This document shows positions 22,141 to 32,834 of a DNA stretch of 64,000 bases, in pieces; position 1 is the first letter of the stretch; each line of letters opens with the position of its first letter. Origin of the DNA: Diorhabda sublineata (lineage: Eukaryota > Arthropoda > Insecta > Coleoptera > Chrysomelidae); NCBI RefSeq assembly GCF_026230105.1, contig NC_079483.1, positions 18,097,312 to 18,161,311 on the forward strand, read 5' to 3'. The notes beneath the pieces were generated by a model. That model did not search any database. It saw only the letters and a program-made list of their open reading frames with translations, and was not told where the DNA came from. The position numbers were made by a program, and so were the translations under genes.

Positions 22141-22299
22141 AAGTTTCGACGAGATGTGGGTATATAAGTAGCGAAGCCATTATACTAGGGTGGTCACAAT
22201 TAAATAAATATATGAAACTAAAAACTTTTCCTGTTTCCAGTTAAGTTGCAGTCCCATAAACATGCCTGACGCTATTGATTCTTCTACCAAATTTGATTA

Positions 22300-22885
22300 A
22301 CGAGCTGTTATTCATGATGAAGAGGAGGGTCAATGATGCAAGTTTGTCGCTATAGACGACATTGTTTAGCGAGTTGACTAAGCGTTTAGGAAAACTCGTT
22401 TATCATAAGTGAATAATCGATGCAATTTCTGGAAATTCCAAGATCTGTCATGTACTCCACCGTTCCTGAACGCTAGAGAAAAATGCACTCGATGGATCTC
22501 AATGGCAATCACAAAACTTGCGGAATGGCTGCAGCTAAGGACTTTTTTGACCGTTATAAAACTCATGGAGAAGATTTGTGACAGGTAAGGAGACACGAGA
22601 CCCACAAAATTCAAACGAACCATCAATAGCAGTAGGATGACTGAAGCTGTTTTTTGGGATCAAAAAGCTGTGCTGCTTGTGGATTTTATGCACTTTGGGA
22701 CAGTAATTAATGCAGATTCATATTGTGAAACTTTGCGATGTTTACGAAGAGATTTTAATGGGATGATTCCGACTATTCGTCATACAATTTGGACCTAGCA
22801 TCGAGCAGTGGCTTGGAGGACGGTGCTTCCAGACATGGAGCTCAAAGAAACCGTCATCTACATTTTATGTAGCCGCCAACAAATG
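22300..22885 (+). pseudogene. Mariner transposase relic
   Basis: Blocks in order: a degraded region around 22590, then MTEAVFWDQKAVLLVDFM (from 22638), INADSYCETLRCLRRDF, and after a gap IEQWLGGRCFQT. These match mariner transposase M-A-S-V-F-W-D-x-x-G-[VI]-L-L-V-D-F-[ML], I-N-A-x-x-Y-C-E-T-L-x-x-L-R-R and the C-terminal [EQ]-W-L-G-G-x-R-F-x-[TS]. The second and third catalytic Asp blocks (H-D-N-A-R-P-H and Y-S-P-D) are deleted. No inverted ends were seen. Confidence 0.75.
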
Positions 22886-23599
22886 TCTGTATCTTGTAGG
22901 TGTTTATGAAGAAATATATCTTGTATTGTACGTTAATGAGGATGAATTTGTTTTACTTTCAATACAAAAAACTTTATCTATCATATCGGTTCTTAGTATG
23001 TACTTACCACAAGAAAAAGAATCGCTACATTAGCATAAGAAATACTTTTAGAGCGCATTAACAGTATACAGAATATATTTTCCGAAAAATGTTACCAGTG
23101 ACCTAAAATGTGAAGTTGTTGCTTTAAATATTGCAAAATTTGAATATCATAGTTGGAATAGTTTTCGAGATATATCCTTCTCATGGAAGACCTTATATAA
23201 AGTAGAAATTCGCTTTGGAATTTGAAAACTTTCGATTCTGTCTTTAAATATCAACTTCGAATCAACTTTTCCTATCTAGTGAAGTTACGAAAACAACATG
23301 AATGAGTATTCCTTACAAAATATGTGACTTCTTCGTCGAAGACATTTCCACGCGTTTTCTCTCATTCTTATTCTAATCGCAGTTCGTGAAAATATGTATG
23401 TGCGTCGACAAAGTCGATCAACTATTTTCTTGTATTCTGTTCGTCAACTTTTCTTGATTGTCGCGTACAAAAAATTATGAGAAAATGAGATACATATCAT
23501 CTTTCACAATTATATTAAAACATCTCTTCAAATCGTGTTGCAAATTGTTGTTTATCACATTTAATAGAAAATTTGATACAAGAAAGTGATATGAAAATA

Positions 23600-24135
23600 C
23601 GAGGATGGTCCAAGAAGTACCTGGTATGACCCAGAGTACAGAGTTCACGATCTATACAACATATGTTTCAAGTTTGAAGACACCACGTCGTTTAATATTT
23701 ATTTGGTAACTATCAAAAGTGAACGTTTTTGTAAACATGGAAAATTTGGTCATCGTTATGTAATACAATACTTTGAAGAGTGTTTGATAATGTTTCATAA
23801 CCATGGATGAAACGTGGGTCCATCACTTCACACTAGAACCAACAGAACAATCAAAACAATGAACTGAAAAGGTTGAATCGCCTCCAAATAAGCCAAAAGC
23901 TGTTCCATCTGCAGGCAAGGTCATGGCGTCAAGAAATCAACCAGAAACGGCTAAGAAGAAAGTGTTGTTTCATCAAGACAATTCACCAGCTCACACATCC
24001 GTTATTGTAATGGTCTTAATTAAAGGATTAAAGTTTGAATTAGCCAGATTTAACCCCCTCGAATTATTTTCTGTTTCCAGACTCGGCAGTCAAAGATTTT
24101 CTTTGTTGGGCCAAGTACTTGTGAAACCATCCTCG
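23600..24135 (+). mobile_element. Internally deleted mariner with both ends and TA target site
   Basis: The left end TACGAGGATGGTCCAAGAAG (from 23598) and the right end ...AACCATCCTCGTA (to 24137) are inverted, each flanked by TA, the mariner target duplication. Inside, MDETWVHHF keeps the first catalytic Asp, EQSKQ and PSAGKVMAS follow, then KKVLFHQDNSPAHTS keeps the second Asp. LELFSVSRLGSQRFSLLGQ shows that sequence across the third Asp block (Y-S-P-D-L-A-P-S-D) is lost. At 536 bp it is under half the usual 1.3 kb. It is a dead or non-autonomous copy. Confidence 0.9.
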
Positions 24136-24137
24136 TA

Positions 24138-24549
24138 GATGAGCAATTAAATATTTTAATTGGTAGTTACGTATCTGACAAACAAGTATTATGCTTTAGA
24201 ATTTTTTTCTTCGTATAATTCAGATTGTATAGAAGTATAAAAATAAAACATTCAATGGCTCGTTAAATGAACGACTGAGTAGGCAATTATATTATTGAGT
24301 AAAACAAGATATTGTGATAGTCTTCTAAATGTCATTTTTTACGGTTGTAACATGGTAGTAAACAAGGCAATGATATTTGAAAGAATAAGATGAAACCGAT
24401 ACACTGAATTTTCTACAAAAATATAAAATAACTACAAAAGAATAATTTATATTCGAAACCTGATAAATTATAATAATTTCAATATTTTACATAGTTGGGT
24501 GTGAAATTTGGAAAAAAAATAATGTTTATCGGTGTTTCATATATATATA
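24138..24549. other. AT-rich spacer between two transposons
   Basis: No gene is seen. It ends in an (AT)n tract at 24539-24549, into which the next element appears to have inserted. Confidence 0.4.
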
Positions 24550-25563
24550 CAGGGTCCGGCAGTGGAATGTGACGTTTATCGCTACACCGTAATGATTAGA
24601 AATTTTGTTGTAAAAGAAGTACAAATCTCTGAAAAATAATACTCATTGAATGCAGTTTATTATGTTTTAAAAATGTCCATTTAGACTTAGACTTTAAGTA
24701 GGCCCATAAGAAACAATCTGGAGCCGTCAAGTCAGGAGAACGTGCTGGCCAGGCAAGGTCTTCATTTCGGGAAATGAATCTCCTAGGAAACTTCTTCCTT
24801 AAAACCTGCATAACTACTCTAGCGGTATGACTAGTTGCCCCATCCTGTTGAAACCATATTTCGTGATTTTCAACTCTCCATCTACGTAATTCGGCAGTAA
24901 GAAATGTTTGTAGCATTTGCAAATATCGCTCCGAGGTAACGGTTACCGTTCGATTGTTCTTTTCAAAAAAATACGGTCCAATAATTGCAAGGGTTGCAAT
25001 ACCGCACCAAACCGTAATTTTTTCAGCATTTAAAGGTTTCTCATGCAACTGCATTGGTTGTTCTACACACCAATATCGTTAGTTTTGTCTATTAATTAAA
25101 CCCGATAAATAAAAATGAGTTTCATCCGACATAATTAAATTATCCATCAGATCTTCTCCTTGTGTATCTTGTGGGGATAATTTATACACAATCTATATTT
25201 TATACGGATGAAACTTAAGATCATCATGCAAAATACATCGCACTGTACGATCTGATAAGTTTAGAGCCTCTGCATGTTTATTCGCTGAACGTGTTGGACT
25301 GTTACTGCTTCTTCAACTCTTCGAATATTTTCAGGCGTTCGCACAGAACGGGAAGAACCGGCAAACCTATCACAGACAGTTCCACGAGCTTTCCACTGTT
25401 CTACGATGCAATGTGACCATATCTTGGGATATTAAACTTAGCCCGAAATCGTCTTTGGACCGTAATAACAGACTTCGTTTCAATGTAAGCCGTTACGGCG
25501 AAGACGAACAGTCATAAACAGACATAAACTCCCCCACCCACCACATTCCAGTACCGTACCTTG
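24550..25563 (-). mobile_element. Nearly complete DUF4817-type DDE transposon with terminal inverted repeats
   Basis: The left end reads ACAGGGTCCGGCAGTGGAAT and the right end, reverse-complemented, ACAAGGTACGGTACTGGAAT: an imperfect inverted repeat of about 22 bp sharing TGGAATGTG. A TA on each side (24548-24549 and 25564-25565) fits a TA target duplication. The 1.0-kb interior holds one transposase reading frame on the minus strand. It is the best-preserved transposon in the window. Confidence 0.8.
24596..25500 (-). pseudogene. DUF4817/DDE_3 transposase with few lesions
   Basis: Read from 25500 downward: TKSVITVQRRFRAKFNIPR (DNA-binding N-terminus), EQWKARGTV, SSRSVRTPENIRRVEEAV, then a frame change to NKHAEALNLSDRTVRCILH with DDLKFHPYKI. 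MSDETHFYLSGLINRQN gives the first catalytic Asp and is followed by a single stop (TAA, about 25078-25080), then RYWCVEQP. From 25054 the frame is open for 152 codons: KITVWCGI, ERYLQMLQTFL, WFQQDGATSHTA (second Asp) and WPARSPDLTAPDCFLWAYLK (third acidic block with Asp). All three catalytic Asp residues survive. Inactivation seems due to one stop and two or three frameshifts only, plus loss of a clear start. Enzyme role: cut-and-paste transposition in the nucleus. Confidence 0.85.
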
Positions 25564-25564
25564 T

Positions 25565-26175
25565 ATAAATCGGGTTCAAAACGTCCTACCATGTTGTCGC
25601 TCTTTCCTAGGCATTTCCAATCGGTCGGTTTTCTTGGTGTTCTTCTCTTTCTATTCTCTTGTGTAATACACTCGATTATCTTTGTTTATTGACAATCTTC
25701 CCTATCCTATTCTCTGCCCGTACCCGTACCAAACCGTTTTTTCTTCATTATGTTCTTTCAGGTTCATTTGCTTTTTGTGATTGTGTCGTTTCTGACCCAG
25801 ATCTAACCTCGACGTTCTATTTACTCTTCTCAAGCCGTTAATGACCGAGGTTTCTATTTTATCCCTTAGTTATTTCGTGGTAGGTTTTCTACTGTTTCCC
25901 TGTAACCTGGTGAACCGATTCACCATCCAAATGGCCGAAAATAAGGAATAATGCAGCCGCAACATAAAATTTTCAAAAAACTAACAAACAAAATAAATCC
26001 CCAAACCGAGAAGACCAGTTTTGTTTTTTTCTGGTCAATGGTCGTTCGGTTTTCCTTCTTTCCAGCCAGGACAGCAAATTCACAACCCCAGCTATGCAGA
26101 GGAGCAATTCCTATATCAGGGTCACCTCCAACATCTTATAACAAATTCAGTATTTCACGACATTCCATTCCGTTA
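25565..26175. other. No recognisable gene
   Basis: Open frames here (25659-25841; 25951-26247) overlap one another and do not resemble a protein family. The sequence is less AT-rich than its neighbours around 25550-25860 and may be an unrecognised repeat. Confidence 0.35.
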
Positions 26176-26179
26176 TTTA

Positions 26180-26345
26180 GCTCTTGTTCTTGCTCTATAT
26201 GTTATTTCCATATCATTCGTTCTTCCTTTGTCAAAAATAACTCCTAGATATTTATAGTTATCACAACTGTCCATAATTTCGTTGTTTTTTAGTTGTATGT
26301 CAGCTGTTCTCTTTTCTACGTTCATTTTTCATATTTTTCCTTCAG
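26180..26345 (-). pseudogene. LINE reverse transcriptase thumb fragment
   Basis: The minus strand reads MNVEKRTADIQLKNNEIM, then YKYLGVIFDKGRTNDMEI and TYRARTRAK before a stop. Y-K-Y-L-G-V-x-[FL]-D and the following E-I-x-x-R-x-x-x-A-[RK] are the thumb signature of LINE reverse transcriptases. Only about 55 codons remain. Confidence 0.7.
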
Positions 26346-26984
26346 CAACTATTCAACTGGGACCTGGATCAAGGTAAATAAGGCATGAGTCAAAAAGGAC
26401 ATTACAGATAAGCTCACTTAGAAGGAATTTCCACTAGATATCATCGTAGATAAAGATGATCGGTTATGGTTTGTTTCTATTCCAAACAAAACAATTTTGC
26501 GGTTACCGTGAATGTGTAAATTTTTGAAAATTCACTCCACGTATTTTCCTTATTAACCATAGTTGAAGAGGGGTTAATTGGTGCATTGAGAATCCTCATC
26601 CATCCCGTATGTCTTATCTTAAAATATCTGGACTAGAATTTTCAGAAAGGAAGTTGAAAGCTAAACGAAATTTCGGTTTTTTTTTGCTGATCTCAATTTT
26701 TCTAATGTTATTGATATGGAAGTATTTTTCTTGCTATTTTATTTGGCTCTATACAAGCAGTCCCATCACAGAAATGACTGTAGTTGAATTAAATTCGCAT
26801 CGACTTTAAGTATTATGCATTGCTTATAAAGAAAGCGATAAAAACGTCAAATGATAAACGTATGACTATAAATTCTCTTATATTCGATATATTTTTGTAT
26901 ATCTAGAGAAATTTAAACAAAAATAGTTCACATTTATATCTATAAGCCAAGGCTATTAAAGATAAAGACATGAAATTTTGAGGT

Positions 26985-27214
26985 TATGTTTGCAAACTCG
27001 ATTTTTTCGTTTTTCTCGGCCGCTAATTGAGATATCGACTTCATTTTTGCACTAAAACATTCTCCGTACAAATACTTAAAAACCAATTTCTGCGATTTTC
27101 AAAATTCGACTTGGAAAGGGTTCAAAAAGTTGAACAAAAATTTTTATTGCGGAACCACATTCTTCATGACGAAATGAGATATCAAAGCGATTCTTTTTCA
27201 GAAATGAGTCCCGT
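26985..27214 (+). repeat. 230-bp dispersed repeat, copy 2
   Basis: This is the counterpart of 12444-12673. The copy runs from TATGTTTGCAAA to TCCCGT with scattered substitutions and no indels. It is preceded by ATTTTGAGGT, which is also partly present before copy 1. Confidence 0.9.
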
Positions 27215-27800
27215 TTTATCACAAGGTCAATCTTTGAAAGTGGCAGGAATCGATTTGACAGAGAACTGTTTCTCCCATGATCAATTTTATGTATCCTGTT
27301 CACGGAGTAAGTTCTCCGTCAAGTTTAATTATTTTAACAAAAGATGGCAAAACAACTAATGTGGTTTACAGAGAAGTATTGACATAAATTATATATGATA
27401 CAATATTTTGTTTTGCGTTTTTGTAATCATTGTTACTTCAATAATAAATCATTTATTGAATATCTTCATTTTAATGAAATGTATGTGTGTACTTGTTATA
27501 TTATTTATCGTATAAATAATAAATTTTCAAAACTGATATTCAAACAACTCATAATGAATCAAGGATTTCATGTGTTAAACATTTTATTTTTTCCTTCATG
27601 AAGATGTATTTCCCTCCTGAAAAATAAGCCATCATGGCTCTATCATATGGTCCATGGTAACGTATTTCGCCATGGTTTCAACACAATTTGTTGTTGTTCA
27701 TTTTCTTGATATTAGTCCTTGTCGTTTTTATATTTCCAATTTTGTTCAACAGATTCCTAAGCCTGACATAATTCAAGTTGTAATTGAAAGTTCTTCGCAA
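27215..27800. other. AT-rich non-coding stretch
   Basis: No gene can be supported. Short open frames do not resemble known proteins. Confidence 0.35.
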
Positions 27801-27803
27801 TTT

Positions 27804-28037
27804 TCAAGCTATTGGACCAGAAAATACTCTCGGACCTGTGATTTTTCCGTCACAGTATTTAAATAGGTGCTTCAAAGGAAGTTTATTTCCACCTAGAAGA
27901 TAAATTATCAATTGCAAGGGTCCTCTCAGCCTAGTTTCTAATAGTTTGATGACTCCACATTTACTGTTGATAGTATAATCGATCAATTCCCGTAAAACGA
28001 TGGGACTGAGTACATTATCGATGACCCACCGAACCAA
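27804..28037 (-). pseudogene. Fragment of an uncharacterised TE-linked protein (tentative)
   Basis: A 77-codon minus-strand frame contains RLRGPLQLIIYLLGGNKLPL, KHLFKYCDGKITGP and RVFSGPI. The pattern N-x-L-P-L-[RK]-H-L-[FM]-x-x-x-D-G-x-[TI]-[TS]-G-P-[RK]-x-[FY]-[ST]-G is one I associate with an uncharacterised family in aphid, beetle and hydra repeats, probably a transposon gene. I cannot name the element. Continuation to the left is broken by a stop and frame loss. Confidence 0.35.
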
Positions 28038-28059
28038 ATATATGCATTTATTGAAAATT

Positions 28060-28603
28060 TCGAGAAAAAATATATTTATTTTTCAACGTAATCTTCTTAA
28101 TAATGTTCAATAAGCTCCATACTCTCTTTGTAATAAGAATAATCAAGTTCCTCCAAATAACCATTAACTACTAACTAACTACCTCTTCATTACAGGAAAA
28201 TCTTTGACCTCCGAGGCATTGTTTGAAGTCTGGGATCAAAATATATAAGGTAGGAATCTAAATAAACCGACGCCATGACCTTGTCTCCAGATGGAACGGT
28301 CTTTGCCTTCTTTGGAACCAGTTCTTTGTTTTCAGTTTTGTTGTGATGGTTATTCACGTCGCTGTTTTTGTTCCATTGTGAGCAAACGCAGCACCCATCA
28401 TGCTAGCTTGCGCACTATGATCATCCAGTACTGCTTTGTGGATTTTCTTCAACATTTCTGGAGTCGTCAACTCATTTGGTCGACCACTGTGATCCTGATC
28501 TTCGTACGGCCTCACGGTGCAGTCTTACCCAGAGTAAAATCTAGTTCTGTAAAGATCCTGTACTACTCCAGGTCAGGCCAGGTACTTCTGGGACCATCCT
28601 CGT
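28060..28603 (-). pseudogene. Internally deleted mariner
   Basis: The right end, read on the minus strand, is TACGAGGATGGTCCCAGAAG (28605 downward), the mariner terminal repeat also seen at 23598. Then come GRPNELTTPEMLKKIHKAV and LDD (N-terminal helix-turn-helix linker) and ELVPKKAKTVPS, followed by a jump to KQCLGGQRFSCNEEV and a degraded LIEH and DYVEK tail near 28090. The catalytic Asp blocks are missing. The left terminal repeat is not recognisable. Confidence 0.8.
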
Positions 28604-28605
28604 AT

Positions 28606-29635
28606 AGTAAAGGAGGCAATCCACATCTCATCTAAATGATATTTTCCTATCTTAAACATGAATATGTTGTATCTTTGGCGTTTTTTTTCCATCTGTTATT
28701 ATTAATCCATCTCTTTGTTGATTAAATATGGTGATAAATATACTTTAATACATAATCAAATATCCTTTTCATTTCCATTAACCTAATTAGTAGGATGGTA
28801 TACTAAATGCATTTGATGTTCGTAGTAAATCACTGTATTACAAAGTTTCTTCGGCCCACGGTTATTCATACCAAATTGTACATAATAAACATTTCAACTC
28901 CAAGAAATTCATTGTTGAGAATTCCGACAATGAGGTAATCAATTTTAGGGTATTTCTATAGTCTTTGTTTGTAAAACAAGCTACTCCTTGGTCACTACTA
29001 TATAAATAAACAACCCCTTCCAAACAATCACAATTATTCAAATGTATCTGTTTAAAAAATTGATATTTTTTGAACGAAAATTTTTAGAATTCAGTCGAAA
29101 CTACCTATTTACTTTCACGTCTAGATGTACAGGAAACGTATAGATCAATAATTTTAATTTTCCGGTGCGAAATAAAGACTGACCAAGCGTTTCATTAAAG
29201 AGGAAGTGGGTTCAATGAGATACCCTCTGTAGCGATGAAACACATTAAAAGTTTGCTAGGTCACAGCTTTATTGATGCGAACTCCCTTAGGAATTAATGA
29301 TCAGGATATGAATTGTTTTTAAAAATGCTGCGAACGAAAGTCTGGAATATCTGCCTCATGCGCCGAACTGTCGTGAATTATGATGGAGATATGGATTTTC
29401 TATAAACCAATTTTTATATTTTCACGTTCCGTTGTTGAAGCAACTGGAAAAGATTGATGGATACAAATCAGGATGGAAGATTCTCATCATTTTCTTACTT
29501 AATGTTAAGGAAAATCTCAACACAAACTTTATAAAACGTAGAAACAGTGTAGAGATGTGAAAAAATAGGGGTCATATACACTGCAATCCAAAGGATCTAT
29601 TGTGTCCTCTGAAATACCAATGAATCTGGAACCAG
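28606..29635. other. No recognisable gene
   Basis: This is AT-rich sequence of about 1 kb. I see no coding match, tandem repeat or transposon end. Confidence 0.4.
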
Positions 29636-29639
29636 GATT

Positions 29640-29990
29640 TGCTGATCTGTTAATTCCACTCCTTTTAGTAGTGTAGTCACCACAGATCTTCGTCTTCTAT
29701 TTCATAAGTTTCCAGGTGTAGTGCTTCATAGTAATTCAAACTTCAAAAGAAAGTGGATAGAGGTATCGTCCTCTGCACAACAGAATCTGCATGCTGCGGA
29801 TTATCTGGTAAGTCTAGAGTCTTCAGGTGTTTGTTGTGGCGACAGTGCCCCGATAGGACTTCTGTTAGTTTTCGTAAATTGTCCTTAATAACCTTGATGC
29901 TTTCAGCAGACCTACTCTGGTAAGTTTCCCAGAAAATTCTGTTTGTTCTATAGCTGATACCACTCAAGGGTTCAGGTCCTATAAAGGGCT
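29640..29990 (-). pseudogene. LINE C-terminal region downstream of RNase H
   Basis: The 74-codon minus frame contains SRSAESIKVIKDNLRKLTEV, then LSGHCRHNKHLKTLDLPDNP. This matches the C-terminal block of Jockey/R1-type LINEs, L-x-x-L-[TS]-G-H-[CGF]-x-x-[NR]-x-[HY]-L-x-x-[LI]-x-x-x-[DE]-[DS]-x-x-C. The zinc-binding Cys of the usual C-R-x-C are replaced. EIEDEDLW further down continues the similarity. Confidence 0.75.
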
Positions 29991-30314
29991 ATTTTATTTC
30001 CTTGCTTGTTTAATTTTTTCAACCATCCCAAAAGAGTTTTGATTTTATGATATTGGAGCTACATAGATTACAAAGGTGCTTGGTGTGTTGCCCATGTTTT
30101 GATGTAGATCATAATTCAAGCAGATCAAGTTTGAAACGTTTGTAGTGTATGGTTTACGTTGAACGATAACTCTTACCTCTCATACTGTCTCTGGTGATTA
30201 ATGCAAATAAAGATTACCCCAATCGAGAATACAGGGTGGTAAATAAACGACATCTTCTGGATCACTAAGTATATGATTACACTAGATCCAATTTCCAAAA
30301 AGATTGGGCTAGAA

Positions 30315-30375
30315 CTTTGAAAATTCTCGACGTTTCGTTTCCCCTTTGGAGTCATTATCAAGAGAAGGGTGAGGA
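30315..30375 (-). ncRNA. Degenerate hammerhead ribozyme / Penelope-like element end
   Basis: On the minus strand the order is TTCTC (stem I strand), TTGATAATGA in the place of CTGATGA, CTCC-AAA-GGGG (stem II), then CGAAACGTC and GAGAA, which pairs with TTCTC. GAAA, a self-complementary ACGT stem III and the GTC cleavage triplet are intact, but the CTGATGA core carries changes that should abolish activity. The arrangement is that of the hammerheads carried by Penelope-like retroelements. Confidence 0.45.
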
Positions 30376-30379
30376 TAAG

Positions 30380-31015
30380 GTGGTTATTCGATCATTGGTG
30401 AAAGGTGATCTGATTCCGTGGTCTCAATCTGTCCACTCCTTGGAATTTCTCCGAGGATATGGAAAGCTGAAACAAAAAATGATAAAAAATAGAAAGTAAA
30501 AATAATATGCTTGCCATCGAAAACACTATCAGATTATATAGTATGTAGGATAACGATATAAAGATAGGATCTTGATTATACTATACAAAGTGTAATTTAT
30601 TTGAATTTTATATATGTTATTCTCTTAGAATCCTCTTTCTGTTGATGTCAAAACAATATCCGTTTAAGCGAAATTGCGTAATAAACTTTTAAAACTATAA
30701 AGCGAGAACATACTCGAAGGAAATTGGAAAATATAACTCCATAAATAGGCTTATAACTTTATCTTACAACACGAAAAAAAAGTTTATTTATGAATTGAAA
30801 TAAAATTAATCAATCAACTGAAATGGGATCAAAATAACACAGCAAATGTGAAGATCTTATTTATTATGAACTCGAATTGGTATTCGAAGGAACAAATTGA
30901 GAGTAATAAAGATTGTATCTGGATATTTCCATAAGTATTAGGCCCGATTTCGAGAAGACCGAAGTTATTTGCCATCTTTAGCCGACAGTGTCTCATCCAG
31001 AAACGCAGAGTTGTA
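30380..31015. other. AT-rich non-coding stretch
   Basis: No gene is supported here; the minus-strand frame at 30829-31065 overlaps the LINE relic that follows and is a shadow. Confidence 0.35.
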
Positions 31016-31019
31016 AATC

Positions 31020-31925
31020 TGCGCTCTATCGACTTCTCCAAGGCTTTCGATAATGTCAAACACAAAAAACTTATCTACAACAACAACGTCCAAAGCACTG
31101 TAGCGACTATAGATTATTAAGAATCATCCACGATAGAATCAGAAATAACTATGAAGAAACTCAAGACGAAACTCAATTCGATTTCAGAAATGAGTTGAAA
31201 GCACTTTTTGCATTGAAAATATTACTACAGAAACGCCAGGACCAAAGGAAAGATGTTTTTGCAGTCTTTATCGATTTTGAAAATGCAGTCGATCAAGTAC
31301 AACTTATAAATACTATCATACGATACAGTTGTACTGTGTGACGACTTGAATGAACTGCAATGCCTTTTAAACGCCATTAACGGTTCGGAAAGAGAAATGG
31401 GTCCAAAAATTAACTGTTCTGAAACAAAATATTTGGTATTTAGTCGTTTGCCTTGCTACAGGTAAACGGACAAACGATTCAAAGAGTGACCAGTTTCAAA
31501 TATCTTGGTTGCAACATTACTGAACAACTGGATACCGATAAGGAAATAAAATGTGGAAATGGATGATCAAATGTTACATATGGTGAGTTCTGTTTTATGG
31601 TGTCGAGGCATGGACTTTGAAAATATCTACCATTAATCGCTTAAAGACTTTCGAATATAGACGCATGCTGAAGATACCGTGAGCAGCTTGCAAAGCAGCT
31701 GGTGGATAGCATTTTATTAACCTCCAGTTGATTATGAAGGGTAAAATTGAAGGTCCTATAGAAAACAAGCCTCTTGGTTGAAGAATATTGGATTATGAAC
31801 TGGGATAAGAGAAGAAGCTGGACAGTTATTTAGACTAGCTCAAGATAGAGAGAGTTTTGCCATGCTGACCGCCAACGTCAAGGAGACTTGATACGGTACG
31901 TTAAGAAGAAGAAATCGGGTGCTAC
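31020..31925 (+). pseudogene. Two joined LINE reverse transcriptase relics
   Basis: At 31024 SIDFSKAFDNVKHKKLI is a first-Asp block. About 100 bp on, RNNYEETQDETQFDFRNE and then VFAVFIDFENAVDQVQLI repeat an earlier-to-same part of the domain, so two different copies are joined. After an internal deletion YDTVVLCDDLNELQCLLNAI follows where Y-A-D-D-T-V-x-L should be; the A-D residues are gone. Then KINCSETKYLVFSRL, VNGQTIQRVTSFKYLGCNIT, YGVEAWTLKIST, RRMLKIP, LQLIMKGKIEGP and a C-terminal LIRYVKKKK complete the usual LINE order. Stops and frameshifts abound. It ends in a GAAGAAGAAA tail, typical of a LINE 3' end. Confidence 0.85.
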
Positions 31926-32270
31926 GTATTTTCTGTTTTGTTGTATATTTTGAAAATATCCTGGACGGTGCACCAACACCAACATGGAAGTTACTAAGAC
32001 ATGCCTTTAGGTTTTCCAAGGTGGTTTAGAAACGCGGTATACAAGACAATAATAGACTTGTTAATAGCCAACGGATAAGGCAATGAAAGAAGAAGAAGCG
32101 ATAGGAATAGCATCCGTAATAGAAGTTTCAAGGTGATGGCAGTTATTGATTGAAATGTCTTGTGTATATCATGTTAGCCTCGTTAATCAACAACCTCAAA
32201 CTCCTCCAATAGACTAAGATCTAGAATTAATAAGTATTATGTTGTAATACCATCTAGTCCGGTCAAATTA

Positions 32271-32834
32271 GACCAAAAAATAAGAGTCAAGCTACATAAA
32301 TCAAAGATCAAACAGTTTTTCGCGATTTTCAGCAAAACGGTAAGTTTTATCATGAAAATACTCTCGACAAAAATTGTAGACCATAAAATTATCTACAAAA
32401 AACGTATCAATACTTTTTCTTCTACGAGCCACCGTTTCTGAGATATAACGATGCAAATAGTTGTAAAAGTTATAATGTTTCAGGTTTACTGCCGTATTTA
32501 ATGGCTATAAAATATTAGTCAATTGATAATTTATTTGATGAACTTATGAAAATTCCAACAAGTCAACAGAAATTTGTTATAAATACTCCCAACAAATCTC
32601 GGTTCATTTCAATGTTGTATAGAAAAGTTTACTGCTGAAAATAAATTGATGAAACCATTAAATAAAACTTTTTGAATCATTATATCTCAGAAACAGTGTT
32701 TTTTAGGAAAAAAAGTATTGATACATTTTTTGTAGATAATTCCATGATCTACAATTTTTGTCTGAGGTATTTTTGTGATAAAACTCACCGTTTTGCTGGA
32801 AATTGCGAAAAACTCTTTTTTTTTAAGTTAGACC
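32271..32834. mobile_element. Foldback element with about 140-bp inverted arms
   Basis: The left arm (32313-32453) is the inverted copy of the right arm (32674-32816). Matching words are GTTTTTCGC-GATTTTCAGCAAAACGGT, ATTGTAGA, ATTATCTACAAAAAA and GTTTCTGAGATATAA. A 220-bp AT-rich centre separates them. AGACC on the left and GGTCT on the right may mark the outer limits. No coding capacity: a MITE or foldback transposon. Confidence 0.75.
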
